Shown in pieces: positions 36,019-39,942 of a DNA stretch of 39,942 bases (position 1 is the stretch's first letter; each line of letters opens with the position of its first letter). The stretch is from Bifidobacterium breve. Lineage in GTDB: Bacteria; Actinomycetota; Actinomycetes; S36-B12. The translations under genes were made by a program, and so were the position numbers. Location of the stretch: assembly GCA_945901095.1 (NCBI GenBank), contig CAMDKQ010000006.1, positions 1 through 39,942 on the forward strand, read 5' to 3'. The notes beneath the pieces were generated by a model, which saw only the letters and a program-made list of their open reading frames with translations, was not told the DNA's origin and ran no database searches.

Positions 36019-36024
36019 ATCCTA
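36019..36024 (-). promoter_or_regulatory. -10 box before the GHL10 gene
   Basis: On the minus strand TAGGAT lies 9 nt before the ATG at 36009. Confidence 0.35.
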
Positions 36025-36050
36025 CGTTGAATACGCACGAATCCCATCGA

Positions 36051-37091
36051 TCAAACGCGGGGCTTTCGGGCAATAATGATGTCGCGCTGGATCGCCTGAT
36101 CGACACGGTGGCTGAACCCCCGTTCCGAATCCGGCTCGACTATGCGTAGCCCGGCGGACTCAAGGGCTGCGGCGGCATCGTCCCGCTTTGTCACGTGGGT
36201 ATTCCAAGCGATGCCGATGGCTCCTCCGGGCCTCAACACTCGGGTCCATGCGGGCGCGTTCTCGGTAATGAGTTCGAGGGGACTGCGAGAAAGTTCCCGG
36301 CTTCTCGCGCGACTCCCGTGCTGCACGCCATAGGGAGCGTCGGTCACAATGAGGTCGACGGAGGCGGCGCGAAAAAAGTCTGGGAGCAGGGAGGTGTCGG
36401 CGCTGACGACGTCAAGTCGCTGGACGACTCCCGCCTTGTAGTCCTCCTTGTTCGCAGCGAACGTGATATCCAGGCGGTGTGCGACGACTCGGCGGTCGCG
36501 TCGCACCGGTCCGTACTCTGCCCGGTGCTTGAGGCGCTTCTCCTTGAGCCACCGCTGGATGAATACCGCGTAGGCGTCGACGTCGCGGTCATCGATCTCG
36601 ATTCCGTAGGCGTCCCAGCCGTACATGAGCGCCTGGTTGAGCGTGGTTCCCCTGCCGCACAGCGGATCGAGCACCGTGAGGCTGCGTTCGAGCATGGCGC
36701 TCGCAAAATCGGAGGCGAGGACGGTCACGTTCATCAGGAGTTTCGTGAACTGCTCGTTGGTCTTGCCGGAGTATTTCTGAATGGTGATGAGGTCGTCGTC
36801 GAGGCGGTCAAGCGGCCGCGCGGTCACCGGACGCAGGACGTCACCTTCCATCGCGAACAGGGCGTACAGCGATGAGAGGTTGGCGAGGAGGGCGATGTCG
36901 CGGTCGCCGAGGTCGTCGCACTCGAAGGTGACGTACGGCACACCGCCGATGATCTCGGCCGCAATTGTGCCGATGCGCCTGCCGAGAACTGCCTCATTAA
37001 AGGCGGCTAGCTCAGCCTGGGTCAGGGCGATGGCGGCATCGGCGTAGACCCGGTTGGCGGAGGGGAGGATGAGGACGGCGTAGCGGCTCAT
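36051..37091 (-). CDS. Trm11-like tRNA/RNA guanine-N2 methyltransferase
   Basis: A 346-residue protein. The N-terminal domain (1-115) is followed by a SAM methyltransferase domain: LDPLCGRGTTLNQALMYG (141-158, motif I), IEIDDRDVDAY (motif II region) and the catalytic TDAPYGVQH (250-258). The latter is an N/D-P-P-Y variant with Ala in place of the first Pro, as in Trm11-like enzymes (TDAPYG). RPGGAIGIAWNTH follows. The RNA target is unknown; guanosine N2 in tRNA is likely. Start MSRYAVLILP fits the family. It is divergent from the GNAT gene across 103 bp. Confidence 0.88.
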   Translation of the reverse strand: MSRYAVLILPSANRVYADAAIALTQAELAAFNEAVLGRRIGTIAAEIIGGVPYVTFECDDLGDRDIALLANLSSLYALFAMEGDVLRPVTARPLDRLDDDLITIQKYSGKTNEQFTKLLMNVTVLASDFASAMLERSLTVLDPLCGRGTTLNQALMYGWDAYGIEIDDRDVDAYAVFIQRWLKEKRLKHRAEYGPVRRDRRVVAHRLDITFAANKEDYKAGVVQRLDVVSADTSLLPDFFRAASVDLIVTDAPYGVQHGSRARSRELSRSPLELITENAPAWTRVLRPGGAIGIAWNTHVTKRDDAAAALESAGLRIVEPDSERGFSHRVDQAIQRDIIIARKPRV

Positions 37092-37194
37092 GGCACCGGG
37101 ACAGATCTGGGCATCTTCACGGGTACATCATCCAATGCAGGCGCATCGCTCCTAGGGTTGAGTCCGATGGCGCGGACAGCAGGGAGGTTGAGGG

Positions 37195-38187
37195 ATGACA
37201 GCGCACGACGTTCTGATCAAGGCCCCGATGACGTGCCGGGCGATGGACCTTATGGTGGTCGATGGCTTGCTCGACGGAGCTGACGTCGACCGCGCCTACG
37301 AGGTGGTCTGCGAGTCGGACTTCGCGATGATCGGCCGGGTAGAGAGCAGCAGGGAGAGCCTGCGATTCCAGATCACCAGCCCCGATGCCGCGCAGCACGA
37401 GCACCGGTTGGTTGAGGATGAGGACGGGAATGCTGTTGGTGTGCTCGTGATTGAGCGCGACGCTGCAGCCCGGTTGGTGTTCGCCGACGCCTACAGCCTT
37501 CCGGGCCTGGAGGCTGCTGTGCTCGCGCCACTCGTCGCGATGGGTATCGCTGCCGGTGGCCGGTTGAGCGAAGGGGAGCCCGGTTGGCAAATGGAGGCTG
37601 GCGCTCTTGCAAAGGATGTCGCGGCGTGTGCGGTGCTCGAGTCGAGCGGTTACGTCCAGGTCCGCCGCTTCTGGCAAATGGGCATCGACCTTGCCGATAC
37701 CTTCGTCACCGAGCCCACGCCGCCGCTGGGCGTCACGAAGTCAGTGGCTGAAGGAGAGGGTGACAGGCGACTGCTCCACTCCATTCATGAGTCGGCATTT
37801 GCAGAGCACTTCGGGTCGGTGGCGCGCCCGTATGAGCAGTGGCTGGCGTGGCACAGGGATCGGCAGGATGCCGCGCCCGACCTGTGGTGGCTGGCCTGGC
37901 TTGACGGCGAGCCGGTCGCCGAGATCACCCAGGATCACTCCCGCGAGGGGATCAATGCCGCGTACGTGAGGAGTCTCGGCGTAGCGCCGAATGCTCGAGG
38001 CTTGGGCATCGGCCGATGGCTCTTGGAGTGCGCATTCGCCGACGCTGCCCGGCGTGGCCGCGAGCAGGTGTGCCTCACGGTCGACAGCGACAACACCACC
38101 GGCGCGACGGCGCTCTATGAGTCCGTCGGCATGGTGTCAGAGGTGGTCATTGACCTGTTCCGTCGGCCGCTTGGTGGGTCGGGCTGA
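37195..38187 (+). CDS. tandem GNAT acetyltransferase (mycothiol-synthase-like)
   Basis: A 330-residue protein with two GNAT-type halves. The N-terminal half (about 20-170) is degenerate. The C-terminal half (about 180-325) has the acetyl-CoA loop VAPNARGLGIGRWLLECAF (R/Q-x-x-G-x-G/A) and the strand VCLTVDSDNTTGATALYESVGM. The layout resembles MshD and related tandem GNATs, but the mycothiol synthase identity is not shown. The ATG has GGGAGG about 8 nt upstream. A possible -10 TAGGGT lies at 37153. Confidence 0.85.
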   Translation: MTAHDVLIKAPMTCRAMDLMVVDGLLDGADVDRAYEVVCESDFAMIGRVESSRESLRFQITSPDAAQHEHRLVEDEDGNAVGVLVIERDAAARLVFADAYSLPGLEAAVLAPLVAMGIAAGGRLSEGEPGWQMEAGALAKDVAACAVLESSGYVQVRRFWQMGIDLADTFVTEPTPPLGVTKSVAEGEGDRRLLHSIHESAFAEHFGSVARPYEQWLAWHRDRQDAAPDLWWLAWLDGEPVAEITQDHSREGINAAYVRSLGVAPNARGLGIGRWLLECAFADAARRGREQVCLTVDSDNTTGATALYESVGMVSEVVIDLFRRPLGGSG

Positions 38188-38207
38188 CCGCGGCGGCCTG
38201 ATCAGCG

Positions 38208-38213
38208 GAGAAT
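38208..38213 (+). promoter_or_regulatory. weak -10-like box before DUF4126
   Basis: GAGAAT lies exactly 6 nt before the GTG at 38220, but the first base differs from TANNNT and GGAG in the same place could act as an RBS. Confidence 0.25.
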
Positions 38214-38219
38214 GGGCTC

Positions 38220-38858
38220 GTGGAAGCGGCGATCCCTTTGGCCTTCACGGCGGCTTGGGCAAGTGGTATCAATCCCTACCTGCTGGTCTTCCTCATGGGG
38301 CTTCTTGGACGGGTCACCGATCTCGGTGTCCCGGTCGCGTTCGAGCGTGTTGACGTCCTCCTCGTCTTCGGTGTCCTTGTCGTCATTGACGCCATCGCGG
38401 ACAAGATCATGTGGCTGGACTCTGCGTGGGATGTCTTCAACACGGCGATTCGGCCGATCGCCGGCGGGGTAGTCGCGGTGCTCATCGCCTCGCCGAGTGT
38501 TGACCTGCCGAGTGCAGTGATCGCAGCGGGTGGCGGGATCGTCGCCCTCATCACCCACTTCGCCAAGGCGACGACACGGCTCGCGGTGAACACCTCGCCC
38601 GAGCCAGCGAGCAATGTCGTGGTTTCGGTCGCTGAGGACGCAGCTATCGCCGGCGTCGTCATCACGGCGATCTTCAACCCGTGGATCGCGGCCGCCATCG
38701 CGGCGGTCCTGTTCATCGGCGGGGTGGTCGTAGCCCTCGCGGTTGCCGGAACAGCAAGGGCAGCCCTGCGCAAACGAAGACAGCGCAAAACCCAACCAAC
38801 AACAAACCCAACCACCCCCCTCATTTCATCTGGCCCAGAATCTGGGCCAGATGAGTGA
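38220..38858 (+). CDS. DUF4126 family membrane protein
   Basis: A 212-residue membrane protein with four to six helices. MEAAIPLAFTAAWASGINPYLLVFLMGLLGR is the typical DUF4126 N-terminus, and LVVIDAIADKIMWLDSAWDV and GGIVALITHFAKATTRLAVN match the family. Function unknown. The C-terminal tail is basic (RAALRKRRQRK), then threonine/proline-rich. The last codons (SSGPESGPDE) are written by a near-perfect 29-bp palindrome, so the natural end of the gene may have been altered by insertion of that repeat. Confidence 0.85.
   Translation: MEAAIPLAFTAAWASGINPYLLVFLMGLLGRVTDLGVPVAFERVDVLLVFGVLVVIDAIADKIMWLDSAWDVFNTAIRPIAGGVVAVLIASPSVDLPSAVIAAGGGIVALITHFAKATTRLAVNTSPEPASNVVVSVAEDAAIAGVVITAIFNPWIAAAIAAVLFIGGVVVALAVAGTARAALRKRRQRKTQPTTNPTTPLISSGPESGPDE
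38826..38854. repeat. perfect 14-bp-arm palindrome at the 3' end of DUF4126
   Basis: TCATCTGGCCCAGA-A-TCTGGGCCAGATGA: two perfect 14-bp arms around one base, inside the last codons of the gene. A partial copy of one arm (CATTTGGCCC) starts at 38888. It may be a terminator hairpin or a dispersed repeat; no U-run follows. Confidence 0.6.
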
Positions 38859-38918
38859 ATATCCGTCAATCGGTGTCGCATTCGTTCATTTGGCCCGCAG
38901 GCGGCGCGCACGCCGAGG

Positions 38919-38934
38919 AAGCATCACGATGCTT
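38919..38934. promoter_or_regulatory. palindrome upstream of vapB, candidate autoregulatory operator
   Basis: AAGCATC-AC-GATGCTT has perfect 7-bp arms and lies 28 bp upstream of the putative -10 of vapBC. VapBC complexes commonly repress their own operon by binding palindromes near the promoter. Confidence 0.45.
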
Positions 38935-38962
38935 GAAGGATGATGACTTGGTGTCCACAGGC

Positions 38963-38968
38963 TAGACT
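38963..38968 (+). promoter_or_regulatory. -10 box of a leaderless promoter for vapBC
   Basis: TAGACT, then 6 nt, then the ATG at 38975. Confidence 0.55.
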
Positions 38969-38974
38969 GCGCTC

Positions 38975-39256
38975 ATGCGGACGACACTGACATTGGACGA
39001 TGATCTCGCCATGGCGCTGCAGGAAAAGGCTCGCAGAATGTCTCTGCCATTTAAGGACGTCGTCAATGCGTGTCTGCGCAGGGGCCTAGCCTCCGAATCC
39101 GAACCGCCTCGCAGCCCGTTCGTCATTCGCACCTTTGACGCAGGGCTGCGCGAGGGCATAGACATGACGAAAGCTCTAGACCTCGTCGCCGAGATGGACG
39201 ATGAGCACTTCGAGGTATTGACGCGCCGATTGCACCCGGGAGCTCAGGGCCAATGA
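38975..39256 (+). CDS. vapB: VapB-type antitoxin (ribbon-helix-helix)
   Basis: A 93-residue protein. Residues 1-40 (MRTTLTLDDDLAMALQEKAR...FKDVVNACLRRGL) form a ribbon-helix-helix DNA-binding domain. The remaining acidic tail (FDAGLREGIDMTKALDLVAEMDDEH) should wrap around and inhibit the toxin. It overlaps vapC by 4 nt (ATGA), the normal coupled arrangement. A -10 box 6 nt before the ATG and a 16-bp palindrome further upstream fit an autoregulated operon. Confidence 0.9.
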   Translation: MRTTLTLDDDLAMALQEKARRMSLPFKDVVNACLRRGLASESEPPRSPFVIRTFDAGLREGIDMTKALDLVAEMDDEHFEVLTRRLHPGAQGQ

Positions 39257-39684
39257 TTGTCCCCGATGCGAATCTCATCATCTACGCATCCGACAGCGGG
39301 TCGCTGTTCCATGAGCGCGCTCGGGAGTGGTGGACCGCAGCACTCAATGGCGATGAGTCGGTGGGACTGAGCTGGCTTGTCCTCGTCGCTTACGTCCGGG
39401 TGATGTCGTCGGCGCGCATCATGAAGCGCCCTGTCGCGGTCGGCGAGCTGCTCGACGAGGTTGAACGATGGCTCGCAGCTTCGCACGTGCAGGTGCTGCA
39501 ACCGACGGCCCGCCACCCGAGTGCACTGCGATCACTTCTCGTCCCGACCGGGGTTGGCGGAGACCTCGTGAATGACGCTCACCTTGCCGCGTTGGCGGTG
39601 GAATACGGTGGGATCGTCCATTCGGCCGACACAGATTTCGCCCGATTTCCGAATGTTCGCTGGGTGAATCCGTTGACCGGGTAG
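39253..39684 (+). CDS. vapC: VapC-type PIN-domain ribonuclease toxin
   Basis: A 143-residue PIN nuclease. Acidic residues: D5 (VPDANLIIYA), D108 (VNDAHLAALA), D126/D128 (SADTDFARF). The Glu found near residue 45 in many VapC proteins is absent (WLVLVAYVRVMS); this is also true of the subfamily with a W-x-x-L-x-A-x-x-R-V segment, so it need not mean inactivity. The ending FPNVRWVNPL is typical of that subfamily. It is expected to cut tRNA or rRNA when VapB is degraded. The operon shows normal actinobacterial composition. Confidence 0.92.
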   Translation: MIVPDANLIIYASDSGSLFHERAREWWTAALNGDESVGLSWLVLVAYVRVMSSARIMKRPVAVGELLDEVERWLAASHVQVLQPTARHPSALRSLLVPTGVGGDLVNDAHLAALAVEYGGIVHSADTDFARFPNVRWVNPLTG

Positions 39685-39755
39685 GGAAGAGTAGAGCGAG
39701 CGGCAAGGCCACGGTGCCCAGCGGATGTGGACAGAATTTCTGCAAGGATGCTCGG

Positions 39756-39878
39756 ATGTCGAGAATCGATGATCGGGCGCATCTCGTCATCGACGTGCAC
39801 GAGTGGGACCCCTGCGACGACATGCCCGTCCGACGGTGCGACCTCACCACGACCATGGAGGACTTTGCGAATGGCTGA
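39756..39878 (+). CDS. small ORF, 40 residues, acidic
   Basis: Begins MSRIDDRAHLVIDVHEWDP and ends TMEDFANG. AAGGA lies 7 nt before the ATG. Its last 8 nt overlap the start of the next ORF (ATGGCTGA). It has two cysteines and no membrane segment. I do not recognise it. The RBS and the coupled overlap make it plausible, but its length alone gives weak support. Confidence 0.4.
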   Translation: MSRIDDRAHLVIDVHEWDPCDDMPVRRCDLTTTMEDFANG

Positions 39879-39942
39879 GCAACGCGGTGGCGGTACTGAC
39901 GATTTGATGCGCCAGTTCAAGGACATGATCGCGAGCATGTCC
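39871..39942 (+). CDS. N-terminal fragment of an ORF cut by the window end
   Basis: Twenty-four codons are visible, beginning MAEQRGGGTDDLMRQFKDM. GGAGG (39857-39861) lies 9 nt before the ATG, a good RBS, and the start overlaps the preceding small ORF by 8 nt. Too short to assign to a family. Confidence 0.45.
   Translation, partial: MAEQRGGGTDDLMRQFKDMIASMS

Noticed and set aside
36195-36875. 226-residue open frame on the plus strand
   Set aside because: Mirror of the Trm11-like methyltransferase; composition matches an antisense shadow.

Overview
The window reads as chromosomal DNA from a high-GC actinobacterium (class Actinomycetes). The first third keeps the gene order known from mycobacteria around Rv2696c-Rv2689c (DUF3710, OB-fold protein, DUF3159, ceoC, ceoB, APC-type permease, TRAM methyltransferase), with dxs, RNase D and DUF3000 also present as in Rv2682c-Rv2680. 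I saw no rRNA, tRNA, CRISPR array, transposase, phage gene or origin. No gene-free stretch exceeds about 160 bases. Most genes are ordinary housekeeping or metabolic ones. No island of obviously foreign genes is visible, apart from a VapBC pair at the right end.

Layout. 1-13628: DUF3710/OB-fold/DUF3159; two TrkA-type RCK proteins divergent from a KimA-like potassium permease followed by a TRAM-type RNA methyltransferase; aconitase; dxs; then a probable operon of one exported protein, two lipoproteins and an orphan LuxR-type response regulator. 13784-20920: a fadA-fadB beta-oxidation operon on the minus strand with a candidate operator, RNase D and DUF3000, then an EamA transporter, msrB and DUF4916. 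20991-28187: a LapA-like membrane protein, an intergenic element with three nested perfect inverted repeats, an acyl-ACP desaturase, an ACT protein and a PhyH dioxygenase, followed by two paralogous membrane histidine kinases and a response regulator. 28226-39942: an alpha/beta hydrolase with a glycine-rich membrane tail, an LppM-like protein, a peroxiredoxin, an isopenicillin-N-synthase-like dioxygenase, a GDT1-type exporter, small envelope proteins, a GHL10 glycoside hydrolase-like protein, a Trm11-like methyltransferase, a GNAT, DUF4126, VapBC and two short ORFs at the edge.

Two observations stand out. First, at least ten genes on both strands have a TAGNNT hexamer exactly 6 nt before the start codon, the layout of a sigma-A -10 box for leaderless mRNA; in two cases the TAG is also the stop codon of the upstream gene. 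Second, in the tandem kinase pair the upstream paralogue has Asn at the phospho-acceptor His position and His at the N-box Glu position, while the downstream one has both residues, so the upstream protein looks like a pseudokinase partner. The nested-hairpin element at 21249-21350 and palindromes before acnA, fadA, msrB/DUF4916 and vapB are the other non-coding signals worth testing.

Limits: functions come from motif and family recognition by eye. Start codons were chosen from RBS, -10 spacing, overlaps and family N-termini.
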